NCBI GenBank assembly: GCA_031963225.1 | Contig: JASSUD010000073.1 | Coordinates: forward strand, 1 to 12,389 | Length of the DNA stretch: 12,389 nucleotides | DNA from: JASSUD01 sp031963225 | GTDB lineage: Bacteria; Pseudomonadota; Gammaproteobacteria; Burkholderiales; Burkholderiaceae | Reading direction: 5' to 3' | Shown here: positions 1-6,878 of the stretch, piece after piece | Position numbering within the stretch: position 1 is the first letter of the stretch | Layout: each line of letters starts with the position of its first letter | Position numbers and translations under genes: made by a program | Notes under the pieces: generated by a model | What the model saw: the letters and a program-made list of their open reading frames with translations, nothing else | Told to the model about the DNA's origin: nothing | The model's database searches: none

Positions 1-106
1 TTTGGGGGAGCAGGAGCACAGGGACCGGAACTGTACTTAAGTACAGTGAATACCTTGCACCGCACGACCTCAAAGATGGGCCCTTTGGGGCGATTGAGGG
101 CATGCC
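1..106. other. unassigned edge segment downstream of ahpC
   Basis: This stretch follows the ahpC stop codon and reaches the window edge. I recognise no gene. Several frames are open, including minus-strand frames and a plus-strand frame that runs into the ahpC 3' end, so an open frame here says little. It holds an 18-bp perfect palindrome (30-47) and a 12-bp palindrome (97-108). An ATG at 101-103 (minus) opens a frame running off the edge, but its product does not look like AhpD, which accompanies this AhpC type in some genomes. It could be the end of a repeat or mobile element whose body lies outside the window. Confidence 0.3.
30..47. repeat. 18-bp perfect palindrome
   Basis: ACTGTACTTAAGTACAGT reads identically on both strands with no spacer. 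It could be a dimeric regulator site or part of a mobile-element end. Nothing else in the window repeats it, so its role is unknown. Confidence 0.6.
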
Positions 107-108
107 CT
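97..108. repeat. 12-bp palindrome AGGGCATGCCCT, copy 1
   Basis: Perfect palindrome whose last two bases overlap the ahpC stop codon (107-109, minus). The identical 12-mer, followed by A in both cases, occurs again at 2308-2319. The two copies therefore bracket the ahpC-glyA block. Function unknown; see findings. Confidence 0.6.
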
Positions 109-655
109 AGAGTGTTTCACCGCCTATAGGACGATTGCAGGGGCATAGCTCATCTGTTTGCAAGCCATCAAGAATACGCAATACTTCTTGAGGATTACGG
201 CCAACGCTTAGGCTATTGACCGAAACGTGTTGAATGATATTGTCAGGATCCACAATGAAAGTTGCACGCAGCGCAACGCCTGCTTCTTCATCGCGAATGC
301 CGAGCTGATCAATCAAGTCTCCTGTGACATCGCCAAACGTGTAATGGTTCAGTTTGCTGAGGTCTTTATGCTCACGGCGCCAAGCCAATTGAGCAAACTC
401 ATTGTCACTGCTACCGCCTAGTAATACGGCATCACGCTCTTCAAAATCTTTGACCAACTTGTCAAACTCGACCATTTCTGTTGGGCAAACAAAAGTAAAG
501 GCTTTAGGGAAGAAGTAAATGATCTTCCATTTGCCAGAAAAAGACTCTTCAGTAATGGTTTCAAAAGCTGAATTGCCATTCTCTTCATGATGGTTAAAGC
601 CAGGTTTTACTGCCTGAACGGTAAACTCTTCTAGTTCGTCGCCTATTGTTTTCAA
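107..655 (-). CDS. ahpC: alkyl hydroperoxide reductase C (peroxiredoxin)
   Basis: A complete 182-residue 2-Cys peroxiredoxin that reduces hydrogen peroxide, organic hydroperoxides and peroxynitrite in the cytosol. The peroxidatic cysteine is C57 in the motif FTFVCPTE. The C-terminal DELCPCNR carries C171 and C173. This CxC arrangement resembles the AhpC partnered by AhpD in Mycobacterium rather than E. coli AhpC, which is reduced by AhpF. Length and the GGETL ending fit Burkholderia-type proteins from memory, so the gene is intact. The start is supported by AAGGAG at 663-668, about 7 nt before the ATG. No ahpD or ahpF is visible. The gene lies downstream of glyA on the same strand, but a probable terminator separates them and it has its own putative promoter. 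Confidence 0.96.
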   Translation of the reverse strand: MKTIGDELEEFTVQAVKPGFNHHEENGNSAFETITEESFSGKWKIIYFFPKAFTFVCPTEMVEFDKLVKDFEERDAVLLGGSSDNEFAQLAWRREHKDLSKLNHYTFGDVTGDLIDQLGIRDEEAGVALRATFIVDPDNIIQHVSVNSLSVGRNPQEVLRILDGLQTDELCPCNRPIGGETL

Positions 656-701
656 TATATTGCTCCTTTAAATAGTGTGGACAGTAAACAAATCTAGCTC
701 A

Positions 702-729
702 AATATAGGGATATAAGTCGCATAGACAA
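702..729 (-). promoter_or_regulatory. putative ahpC promoter
   Basis: On the minus strand TTGTCT (724-729) and TATATT (702-707) lie 16 nt apart. They match 4/6 and 5/6 of the sigma-70 -35 and -10 consensus. Transcription would start near 695, about 40 nt before the ahpC start. I see no clear OxyR site. This is pattern matching by eye only. Confidence 0.35.
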
Positions 730-748
730 GTCTGATTTGGGGTTAGCC

Positions 749-804
749 AAAAATAGGCCAAAAGGGTCAGGCACCGCACCATTTCGAATGGTTAACCCTT
801 TTGG
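749..804 (-). terminator. probable Rho-independent terminator of glyA
   Basis: The glyA stop is at 822-824. Seventeen nt downstream on the minus strand, CCAAAAGGGT (804-795) pairs perfectly with ACCCTTTTGG (767-758). Its 27-nt loop contains a second small hairpin (stem 778-783 with 787-792). A run of five T follows at 753-749. Stem plus T-run fit an intrinsic terminator, although the loop is long and the T-run starts 4 nt after the stem. Confidence 0.5.
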
Positions 805-821
805 GAGACTTTGACCGGTTC

Positions 822-2069
822 TTAGCGGTAGACTGGGAAACGCTGCATAAGCTGTGCAATTTGCTCGCCTACCTTAGTGTGCGTGGCCGCGTCATTGGGC
901 TGATCGAGCACGTCTGCAATAAGGTGGCCAATCTTGCCCGCTTCAACGGTGGTGAGCCCTCGGGTAGTCATAGCAGGGGTGCCCAGACGGATGCCGCTGG
1001 TTACAAAAGGCGTTTCAGGATCATTGGGGATCGCGTTTTTATTAACCGTGATATGCGCGGCGCCGAGTGCAGCTTCAGCGGCTTTACCGGTTAATCCCTT
1101 GGCTCGCAGATCAACCAACATGACATGGCTTTCTGTACGCCCAGACACAATACGCACGCCTCTCTCGATCAATACTTCTGCGAGGACACGGGCATTATCC
1201 AATACGTTTTGCTGATAAATTTTGAAATCAGCCGAGAGGGCTTCTTTAAATGCTACCGCTTTTCCTGCAATGACATGCATCAATGGGCCACCTTGTAGCC
1301 CAGGGAAGATTGCAGAATTGATGGCCTTTTGATGTTGTTCTTTCATCAAAATAACTCCACCTCGTGGCCCACGCAAGCTTTTATGCGTGGTGGTGGTTAC
1401 CACATCTGCAAAAGGAACCGGGTTGGGGTAAACGCCTGCAGCAATTAATCCTGCATAGTGCGCCATATCGACCATGAAATACGCGCCGACCGATTTGGCG
1501 ATATGGGATAGGCGTTCGAAGTCAATGCGCAATGAAAACGCAGAAGCGCCACCAATAATCAATTTTGGGCGATGGATTTTGGCTAATCTTTCTGCTTCAT
1601 CGTAATCGATATCTTCTTGTGCATTTAAGCCATAACCGATGACATTAAACCATTTGCCAGAAAGGTTGGCAGGGGAACCGTGTGTGAGATGGCCACCGGC
1701 ACCCAAGCCCATGCCCATAATAGTGTCACCAGGCTTCAAAAATGCAAAAAATACGCCCTGATTAGCTTGGGAGCCCGAGTTGGGCTGTACATTGGCTGCT
1801 TCTGCGCCGAAAAGCTGTTTAACGCGCTCCAATGCCAATTCTTCTACTATATCTACATACTCACATCCGCCGTAATAGCGCTTGCCTGGATAGCCTTCTG
1901 CATATTTGTTTGTGAGTTGTGAACCTTGCGCCTCCATAACAGCAGGGCTGGTGTAATTCTCAGACGCAATAAGCTCGAGATGATCTTCTTGGCGTTGATT
2001 TTCTTGACAGATAGCCTGCCAGAGAGCAGGGTCAACATTTTGAATCGTGTGTTTTGTATAGTCGAACAT
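822..2069 (-). CDS. glyA: serine hydroxymethyltransferase
   Basis: Complete 415-residue PLP enzyme (fold type I) converting serine and tetrahydrofolate to glycine and 5,10-methylene-THF in the cytosol, the main one-carbon supply. Visible family motifs are the N-terminal LIASENYTSPAVMEAQGS, SGSQAN (98-103), DMAHYAGL with the PLP-pyridine aspartate D201, TTTTHK with the Schiff-base lysine K230, GLQGGPLMHVIAGKAVA, and SGIRLGTPAMTTRG with the substrate-carboxylate arginine. The C-terminal RFPVYR is intact. One oddity stands out: the near-invariant LAHGGHLTHG reads LGAGGHLTHG here (122-131), so A124 replaces a histidine, while H127 next to the cofactor is kept. No strong Shine-Dalgarno precedes the ATG; the start is chosen because the protein aligns from MFD as in relatives. 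It is transcribed divergently from the tol cluster. Confidence 0.96.
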   Translation of the reverse strand: MFDYTKHTIQNVDPALWQAICQENQRQEDHLELIASENYTSPAVMEAQGSQLTNKYAEGYPGKRYYGGCEYVDIVEELALERVKQLFGAEAANVQPNSGSQANQGVFFAFLKPGDTIMGMGLGAGGHLTHGSPANLSGKWFNVIGYGLNAQEDIDYDEAERLAKIHRPKLIIGGASAFSLRIDFERLSHIAKSVGAYFMVDMAHYAGLIAAGVYPNPVPFADVVTTTTHKSLRGPRGGVILMKEQHQKAINSAIFPGLQGGPLMHVIAGKAVAFKEALSADFKIYQQNVLDNARVLAEVLIERGVRIVSGRTESHVMLVDLRAKGLTGKAAEAALGAAHITVNKNAIPNDPETPFVTSGIRLGTPAMTTRGLTTVEAGKIGHLIADVLDQPNDAATHTKVGEQIAQLMQRFPVYR

Positions 2070-2221
2070 AATAATTTGGATGCAGGAACGGAGAAGAAAC
2101 AGCCTAAAAATACAATGCGAAAGCGCGTAACTATATCTTACTAATGCAAGATAACATTAAATAGTCGAACTGCAGGATTTCTCCGATAATCCATTCGACC
2201 TACTTGTACCTCCAACAGGTC

Positions 2222-2257
2222 ATCGTATACTGCGCTTCTAATTTTACCGTATACGAT
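2222..2257. repeat. 9-bp inverted repeat in the glyA-tolQ divergent spacer
   Basis: ATCGTATAC (2222-2230) and GTATACGAT (2249-2257) are perfect inverted arms with an 18-nt spacer. Each arm contains the self-complementary GTATAC. Placed between divergent genes and just upstream of a putative tolQ promoter, it could be a paired operator or an mRNA hairpin. No known regulator site is recognised. Confidence 0.45.
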
Positions 2258-2266
2258 TCAATACGT

Positions 2267-2295
2267 TTGGCTGTATGGTTAAGGCCTTTTATTCT
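2267..2295 (+). promoter_or_regulatory. putative tolQ operon promoter
   Basis: TTGGCT (2267-2272) and TATTCT (2290-2295) are separated by 17 nt. Each matches 4/6 of the sigma-70 consensus. Transcription would start near 2302, about 50 nt before the preferred tolQ start. The match is modest; the rest of the 2070-2351 spacer holds no gene I can recognise. Confidence 0.3.
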
Positions 2296-2307
2296 TGCCC
2301 ATATATA

Positions 2308-2319
2308 AGGGCATGCCCT
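2308..2319. repeat. 12-bp palindrome AGGGCATGCCCT, copy 2
   Basis: Identical to the palindrome at 97-108. It lies immediately before the upstream candidate tolQ start codon (2322), so as RNA it could fold over the AAGGG that would serve as ribosome-binding site for that start. Confidence 0.5.
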
Positions 2320-2351
2320 AAATGGGTAGATTTCTTGACTCTCTGATGGCT

Positions 2352-3038
2352 ATGAACCCTTCACAAGACATTTCCATACTCTCTATGGTGCTTCATGCTA
2401 GCTTGCTGGCGCAAGCTGTCATGGCTTTGTTGTTGCTCCTCTCTTTGCTATCGTGGACCTTTATTTTTCGAAAGTGGTTTGCTTTGCGTGCGGCACGTGA
2501 GCAGACCAATGACTTTGAACAGCGATTTTGGTCTGGCGGCGATTTGCAGGCCTTATATCAAAACGCGATTAATGCGCGTAATACCGACCAGGTGGGCGCG
2601 CTAGAACGCATCTTTGCAGCAGGAATGCGAGAATTTCTAAAAGCAAAAGAAGCAGGGCAAACCCATACTGCAATAACGGTAGTTGAAGGCGTTAGGCGGG
2701 CGATGAGAGCAGGGTTGCAGCGCGAGTTAGATAACTTGGAGTCGCATTTATCTTTCTTGGCTTCAGTTGGCTCAGTCAGCCCTTATATCGGTCTGTTTGG
2801 CACGGTGTGGGGAATTATGAATGCTTTTAGAGGGCTGGCCAGCGTACAACAAGCTAGCTTAGCCAACGTAGCGCCGGGTATTGCAGAAGCGTTGGTTGCC
2901 ACCGCAATAGGCTTGTTTGCTGCGATTCCAGCAGTGGTAGCATATAACCGCTATGCGCATGAAATGGATCGTTTAACTAGCCGGTTTGAAACATTCATTG
3001 ATGAGTTCTTAAATATTTTGCAGCGCCAAAGTAGATAG
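2352..3038 (+). CDS. tolQ: Tol-Pal system proton channel subunit TolQ
   Basis: Inner-membrane protein of the MotA/TolQ/ExbB family, 228 residues. With TolR it uses the proton motive force to energise TolA during outer-membrane constriction at division. An N-terminal membrane segment (about residues 14-38, starting near ASLLAQAVMALLLLLSLLSW) is followed by the cytoplasmic FWSGGDLQALYQ region. The family-defining SVGSVSPYIGLFGTVWGIMN and VAPGIAEALVATAIGLFAAIPA form the second and third membrane helices. An in-frame ATG at 2322 would add ten residues and has a distant AAGGG. I prefer 2352 because MNPSQDIS aligns with the start of Burkholderia TolQ, though no good Shine-Dalgarno precedes it. The thioesterase gene ybgC, which often precedes tolQ, is absent. 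tolR begins 31 nt downstream. Confidence 0.93.
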   Translation: MNPSQDISILSMVLHASLLAQAVMALLLLLSLLSWTFIFRKWFALRAAREQTNDFEQRFWSGGDLQALYQNAINARNTDQVGALERIFAAGMREFLKAKEAGQTHTAITVVEGVRRAMRAGLQRELDNLESHLSFLASVGSVSPYIGLFGTVWGIMNAFRGLASVQQASLANVAPGIAEALVATAIGLFAAIPAVVAYNRYAHEMDRLTSRFETFIDEFLNILQRQSR

Positions 3039-3069
3039 GGAAGTGCTCTAAGAAAACCCCAGGGAAATC

Positions 3070-3519
3070 ATGACTGCTTCATCGAATCACACTTCCAGAG
3101 TGCGTCGCCGCTCCATCGCAGAGATCAATGTAGTTCCTTATATCGATGTGCTGCTGGTGTTGCTGGTTATTTTTATGGCTGCAGCACCGCTTGTGGCGCC
3201 CTCTATAGTTAATTTGCCGACCGTGAGCAAAGCAGCTCCACAGCAAACGGTTCCTCCTATCACCATTATGGTGCGTCTGGATGGAGCGCTTTTTGTGCGC
3301 TATCAAGAGGGTGGCGCGGTAAGAGAGCAGGCTTTCTCTAGAGATGCTTTGGCTATTTTCTTAAGCAACCGCTTACAAGCTAGCCAGAAGGCCAATGAAA
3401 CACAGCCGATTGTCATCGCAGCCGATGAGCGTGTTGCCTATAAGACCGTGATGAAAGTCATGTCTGATGTAAAACAGCAAGGGTTTAAGCGCGTTGCGTT
3501 ACTTGTAAAAGCAATATGA
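3070..3519 (+). CDS. tolR: Tol-Pal system protein TolR
   Basis: A 149-residue ExbD/TolR family protein: short basic cytoplasmic N-terminus, one membrane helix, then a periplasmic domain. The diagnostic AEINVVPYIDVLLVLLVIFM (about residues 18-37) carries the helix aspartate (D in PYIDV) essential for proton translocation with TolQ. The following APLVAPSIVNLPTV and the C-terminal IVIAADERVAYKTVMKVMSDV match the family fold. AGGGA at 3061-3065 is a reasonable ribosome-binding site. The stop codon overlaps the tolA start in ATGA (3516-3519), indicating translational coupling and one operon. Confidence 0.96.
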   Translation: MTASSNHTSRVRRRSIAEINVVPYIDVLLVLLVIFMAAAPLVAPSIVNLPTVSKAAPQQTVPPITIMVRLDGALFVRYQEGGAVREQAFSRDALAIFLSNRLQASQKANETQPIVIAADERVAYKTVMKVMSDVKQQGFKRVALLVKAI

Positions 3520-4457
3520 AGCCAGATACTGATTCTTTTCTGAGTGTGCCGCAAGAGCAGGGTACCGGCCGCGCATTTGGGCTGGCTGTGTGTATGCATG
3601 TGCTGCTTATGCTGATTTTATGGTACGGCGTGCAGTGGCAAAACAGCCCATCTGCAGGCGTGGAAGTGGAGCTATGGAGCGAGATGCCCAATGAGCGCCC
3701 TGTTGTTTCTGCGCCTACGCCTATTGAGCCTGCGCCTGCTTTATCGCGGCCTCCTCAACCTATTTTTTCCATGCCGCCTGCGCAGAGGGCAGATATCAGT
3801 TTGCGTGATAAGCAGCAAACTAAACGTGTTCCTCCTAAAGATGGAGCACCCTCTGCGCAATTGCCTACGAAATTGGCACCTTCTAAGTTAGATGTCCAAC
3901 GAGAGCGTAAAGCGGTTTTAGCGCAAAAAGAAGCGCAAAAGCAGAATCAACAAAAGCAACAAAACACCCTTAAAGCGCAGTCTGAAAAAGAACAGCAGCG
4001 TGCCCGTGAGCGGCTTATGCGTGAAATGAAAGCTTTCGAAACAGAGCGTGCTAAAGAGCGTGCTGAGCACAAACGCGAAGCCCGATTGAATAATTTACGC
4101 CAAAATGCACAGGCAGCAGATTCGGCAGGTCGTGGCGCTCCGGCAGCAGGGCAAACCGGCACACGTGCAGGATCAGGCGGGGAAGGAGGCCCTGGTTATG
4201 CAGATAAAGTGCGCCAGCGTGTAAAGCCTAATATTGTATTTGATGCGCAAAGCGTGGCAGGGAACCCTCAAGCCGTAGTAGAGGTAGATTGCGCACCAGA
4301 TGGCTCTATTTTGAGCGTGCGTTTATCACGCTCTAGCGGTAATGCGCTCTGGGATAGTGCGGTGCTGCGCGCAGTAGAGAAATCAGATCCAATGCCTCGT
4401 GGAGAGGGGTCGCGAGCACCTAGGCGTTTTACGATTACCTTTCAGCCAAAAAACTAA
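3516..4457 (+). CDS. tolA: Tol-Pal system protein TolA
   Basis: A 313-residue TolA linking the TolQR motor to TolB-Pal across the periplasm. One N-terminal membrane anchor (about 20-41) carries H28 at the position expected for the TolQR-contacting helix. Then come a proline-rich stretch (about 65-120), a long Lys/Ala/Gln/Glu/Arg-rich coiled-coil or helical region (about 125-195), a Gly/Ala-rich hinge (about 200-225) and the C-terminal TonB/TolA-like domain (about 227-313). That last domain starts GYADKVRQRVKPNIVF and contains VEVDCAPDGSILSVRLSRSS. The start overlaps the tolR stop by 4 nt (ATGA). Low sequence conservation outside domain III is normal for TolA. tolB follows after 66 nt. Confidence 0.95.
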   Translation: MKPDTDSFLSVPQEQGTGRAFGLAVCMHVLLMLILWYGVQWQNSPSAGVEVELWSEMPNERPVVSAPTPIEPAPALSRPPQPIFSMPPAQRADISLRDKQQTKRVPPKDGAPSAQLPTKLAPSKLDVQRERKAVLAQKEAQKQNQQKQQNTLKAQSEKEQQRARERLMREMKAFETERAKERAEHKREARLNNLRQNAQAADSAGRGAPAAGQTGTRAGSGGEGGPGYADKVRQRVKPNIVFDAQSVAGNPQAVVEVDCAPDGSILSVRLSRSSGNALWDSAVLRAVEKSDPMPRGEGSRAPRRFTITFQPKN

Positions 4458-4523
4458 ACTTTATTAAACCTTGATGCGAAGCCTGCGTAAAAACAAACTT
4501 GCGCTTTCATAAAAGGGGTACCC

Positions 4524-5852
4524 ATGTATTCAAAAATCTTAATGTTTTTAAAGGGGCTGGCCGTAGTAGCACTGCTGGGAGCAAGCACCGTGAGCGCCCA
4601 ACTCAATGTGGCTATTACAGGGGTAGGTTCGAATTTATATCCGATTGCTGTTGCCAATTTTGAAGGTGAAGCAGGTTTGTTGACGTCTTTTGGCTTTGAC
4701 AAAGAGGCTGCAATCAGTGCCATTATTCGCAATGACCTTGCATCCAGTGGGCGATTTTCTGTAATAAACACGGACTCAATTCGATTATCTGCAACCGATC
4801 CTGTGGATCTTGGCGCATGGAAAGCGAAAGGTGCGGATGCAGTGGTCTCTGGAAGCGTTATCCGTTTAGCGGATGGCCGCTATAACTTACGTTTTCGCCT
4901 ATCCGATTCGCTAAAAAATAAAAATTTGGGTGGGCTTTCCCTCATTAGTCCAGAAAGTGGTTTGCGCATTAGCGCACATAAAGCGGCGGACTATATTTAT
5001 GAAAATCTATTAGGGGAGCGTAGTGCATTTGCAACGCGCTTTTCCTATGTAATACAAAGCAAAGAGCGTTATCAGCTACAAGTAGCGGATTCAGATGGTC
5101 AAAATCCGCAAGTGGCGCTGACAAGCTCAGAGCCCATCATGTCACCATCTTGGTCTCCAGACGGATCAAAAATTGCATACGTCTCTTTTGAGCGTAAAAA
5201 ACCGGTTGTCTATCTCCATGATTTGGCAACAGGGGCGCGCAAGATTTTATCTAACCGTCGAGGCAGCAATAGTGCGCCTGCTTGGTCTGCAGATGGAAAG
5301 CAGATTGCTCTAGCCCTTTCTCTTGCAGGAAACACGCAAATTTATGTCATGCAGGCAGATGGCACGGGGTTGCGACGTATATCTAATAGAAATGGCATCG
5401 ATACGGAGCCGCAATTTTCAGTAGATGGTCAAAGTTTGTATTTCGTCAGCGATCGAGGTGGTAATCCTCAGATTTATCAGATCGCACTGCAAGGCGAAGC
5501 CAATGGCGCACGTGCTAAGCGCGTTACTTTTACTGGCACTTACAACACCAATCCAAAGCTGAGTCCAGATGGAAAATGGTTAGCTTATATTTCGCGTGTG
5601 AATGGCGAATTTAAGCTCCACCTGCAAAACCTGGCAACGGGTGAGTCAACGCCTCTCACCACCACATCGCACGATGAATCGCCCAGTTTCGCTGCAAATA
5701 GCCAATATTTGTTATACGCCACCCAAGTCGATGGCCAAGATGTATTAGCAACCGTTTCTGTCGATGGACGCGCTAGACAAGTGCTTTCCGTACGTGGCAG
5801 TGCAGTGCGCGATCCAAGCTGGGGCCCATTCATACATACTTCAGGAGAGTAA
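4524..5852 (+). CDS. tolB: Tol-Pal system periplasmic protein TolB
   Basis: A 442-residue periplasmic protein that binds Pal and TolA. The signal peptide is about residues 1-25 (hydrophobic core VVALLGAS, likely cleavage after VSA). An N-terminal alpha/beta domain (about 28-165) contains IAVANFEG and a GADAVVSGSV motif. A six-bladed beta-propeller follows, with WD40-like TolB repeats visible as SWSPDGSKIAYVS, AWSADGKQIALAL, FSVDGQSLYFVSDRGG, LSPDGKWLAYIS and a last degenerate blade ending in DPSWGPF. AAGGGG at 4513-4518 is the ribosome-binding site. pal starts 4 nt after the stop, so the two are translated together. Confidence 0.97.
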   Translation: MYSKILMFLKGLAVVALLGASTVSAQLNVAITGVGSNLYPIAVANFEGEAGLLTSFGFDKEAAISAIIRNDLASSGRFSVINTDSIRLSATDPVDLGAWKAKGADAVVSGSVIRLADGRYNLRFRLSDSLKNKNLGGLSLISPESGLRISAHKAADYIYENLLGERSAFATRFSYVIQSKERYQLQVADSDGQNPQVALTSSEPIMSPSWSPDGSKIAYVSFERKKPVVYLHDLATGARKILSNRRGSNSAPAWSADGKQIALALSLAGNTQIYVMQADGTGLRRISNRNGIDTEPQFSVDGQSLYFVSDRGGNPQIYQIALQGEANGARAKRVTFTGTYNTNPKLSPDGKWLAYISRVNGEFKLHLQNLATGESTPLTTTSHDESPSFAANSQYLLYATQVDGQDVLATVSVDGRARQVLSVRGSAVRDPSWGPFIHTSGE

Positions 5853-5856
5853 AGAC

Positions 5857-6480
5857 ATGCTGTTTACAAGCCGTACTTCCCACTCATTAAAAACGCACCC
5901 CAAAACAAAAAGCCGCATTGGTATTCCTGCTGCGTCCGGCCGCGTAGCTGCCATATTACTTATAAGCTTGCTGGCAGCCTGCCGTTCAGGAGTTACGCTG
6001 GACCAAGATACCTCTGCTACTAATGCAGCAAACACGGAAGCGGTGGCCGGTAGTCTTGATCCTTCCTCTTCTCAATCTACCTCTGCAGACCCTTCATCAG
6101 AAGTTCAAGAAGTGAATGCGCCGGTGGCAACAGAAGTGGATGCTCCTATAGCTGAATACTCTATTTATTTTGATTTTGACCAATACGCTGTTAAACCGGC
6201 CTATCAGGCTCTGCTTCAAAAACATGCACAATATATAAAAGCGCATCCAGATCAGCAGTTGCACGTTCAAGGGTTTTCCGATGAGCGTGGCACGCCTGAA
6301 TATAATTTAGCGCTTGCGCAACGACGTGCAGAATCTGTGCGTCGCGCATTAATTTTATTAGGGGTGTCTGCATCAAAAGTAGAGGCAGTAAGCTTTGGTA
6401 AAGAAAAACCCAAAGCGCTAGGCCACGATGAAACATCATGGGCCGAAAATCGCCGAGCAGATTTAACCTACTCACGATAA
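5857..6480 (+). CDS. pal: peptidoglycan-associated lipoprotein Pal
   Basis: A 207-residue outer-membrane lipoprotein binding peptidoglycan through an OmpA-like domain and TolB. Start chosen at 5857 because AGGAGA (5843-5848) lies 8 nt upstream; an earlier in-frame ATG at 5764 lies inside tolB without support. The signal peptide is unusually long: about 30 polar/basic residues precede the hydrophobic core, and the lipobox LAAC places the acylated cysteine at residue 42. A Ser/Thr/Ala-rich linker (about 47-100) leads to the OmpA domain, which begins YSIYFDFDQYAVK. The peptidoglycan-binding loop reads GFSDERGTPEYN, where relatives have GNTDERG or GHADERG; the diaminopimelate-contacting aspartate and the NRRAD arginine are present. 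Downstream, the operon is interrupted by palindromic repeats before cpoB. Confidence 0.96.
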   Translation: MLFTSRTSHSLKTHPKTKSRIGIPAASGRVAAILLISLLAACRSGVTLDQDTSATNAANTEAVAGSLDPSSSQSTSADPSSEVQEVNAPVATEVDAPIAEYSIYFDFDQYAVKPAYQALLQKHAQYIKAHPDQQLHVQGFSDERGTPEYNLALAQRRAESVRRALILLGVSASKVEAVSFGKEKPKALGHDETSWAENRRADLTYSR

Positions 6481-6501
6481 TCTTCAAGAAGACAATGGTT
6501 T

Positions 6502-6619
6502 GCATGTTGGGGAACGTTGCCCACCACCAACCTACCGTTCGTTGCTTTTCTTGTGGTTAATCGAACCCTTTTACATGTGCATCTCGGTAGGTTGGGGTGA
6601 GGCACGAACCCCAACATGC
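6502..6619. repeat. 118-bp palindromic repeat, copy 1 (complete)
   Basis: The element starts GCATGTTGGGG and ends CCCCAACATGC (perfect 11-bp terminal inverted repeats). Inside, ACCAACCTACCG and CGGTAGGTTG form a second paired block, so the whole unit can fold into a long imperfect hairpin. A 10-nt block at 6513-6522 reads AACGTTGCCC, unlike copies 2, 4 and 5. It begins 21 nt after the pal stop codon and encodes no protein I recognise. By eye it differs from copy 2 at nine positions, six of them in that block. Confidence 0.88.
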
Positions 6620-6685
6620 GCGCCACCGACTTTTAATATTTATTTTTGAAAGTTTGTAAGCTGGTCATCAAAGACGCCGTGGCTT
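6620..6685. repeat. 66-nt conserved spacer between repeat copies 1 and 2
   Basis: The spacer is itself repeated. Its inner part GTAAGCTGGTCATCAAAGAC recurs as its reverse complement, with substitutions, next to copy 4 (9726-9752) and copy 5 (10432-10500). Its left part (CCACCGACTTTTAAT-like) recurs after copy 2. The real repeat unit is therefore a 118-bp palindrome plus shoulders, with a tandem period of 184 nt here. Confidence 0.7.
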
Positions 6686-6803
6686 GCATGTTGGGGTTCC
6701 TTCGTCACCACCAACCTACCGTTCGTTGCTTTTCTTGTGGTTAATCGAACCCTTTTACCTATGCATCTCGGTAGGTTGGGGTGAGGTACGAACCCCAACA
6801 TGC
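6686..6803. repeat. 118-bp palindromic repeat, copy 2 (complete)
   Basis: Same length and termini as copy 1, in the same orientation. The variable block (6697-6706) reads TTCCTTCGTC. The middle block GTTCGTTGCTTTTCTTGTGG is identical to copy 1. Together with copies 1 and 3 it fills the pal-cpoB gap, where a strong RNA hairpin could attenuate or stabilise cpoB transcripts. Confidence 0.88.
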
Positions 6804-6844
6804 GCACCACTGACTTTTGATCTTTGCTTTTGAGTCTTTGAATT

Positions 6845-6878
6845 ACATGTTGGGAAACGTTGCCCACCACCAACCTAC
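6845..6878. repeat. palindromic repeat, copy 3 (left arm only)
   Basis: ACATGTTGGG at 6845-6854 and CCACCACCAACCTAC ending at 6878 match the left arm of copy 1, with the AACGTTGCCC block. The rest of the element is missing. It ends 44 nt before the preferred cpoB start, and an open frame beginning at a TTG at 6860 inside the arm reads through into cpoB. Confidence 0.75.

Noticed and set aside
4458..4523. Imperfect inverted repeat in the tolA-tolB gap
   Set aside because: The pairing is short and interrupted; no T-run or known site.
6640..6873. 77-codon minus-strand open frame across repeat copies 2 and 3
   Set aside because: It lies wholly in repeat sequence; the equivalent frame in copy 5 is broken by a stop at 10388-10390.
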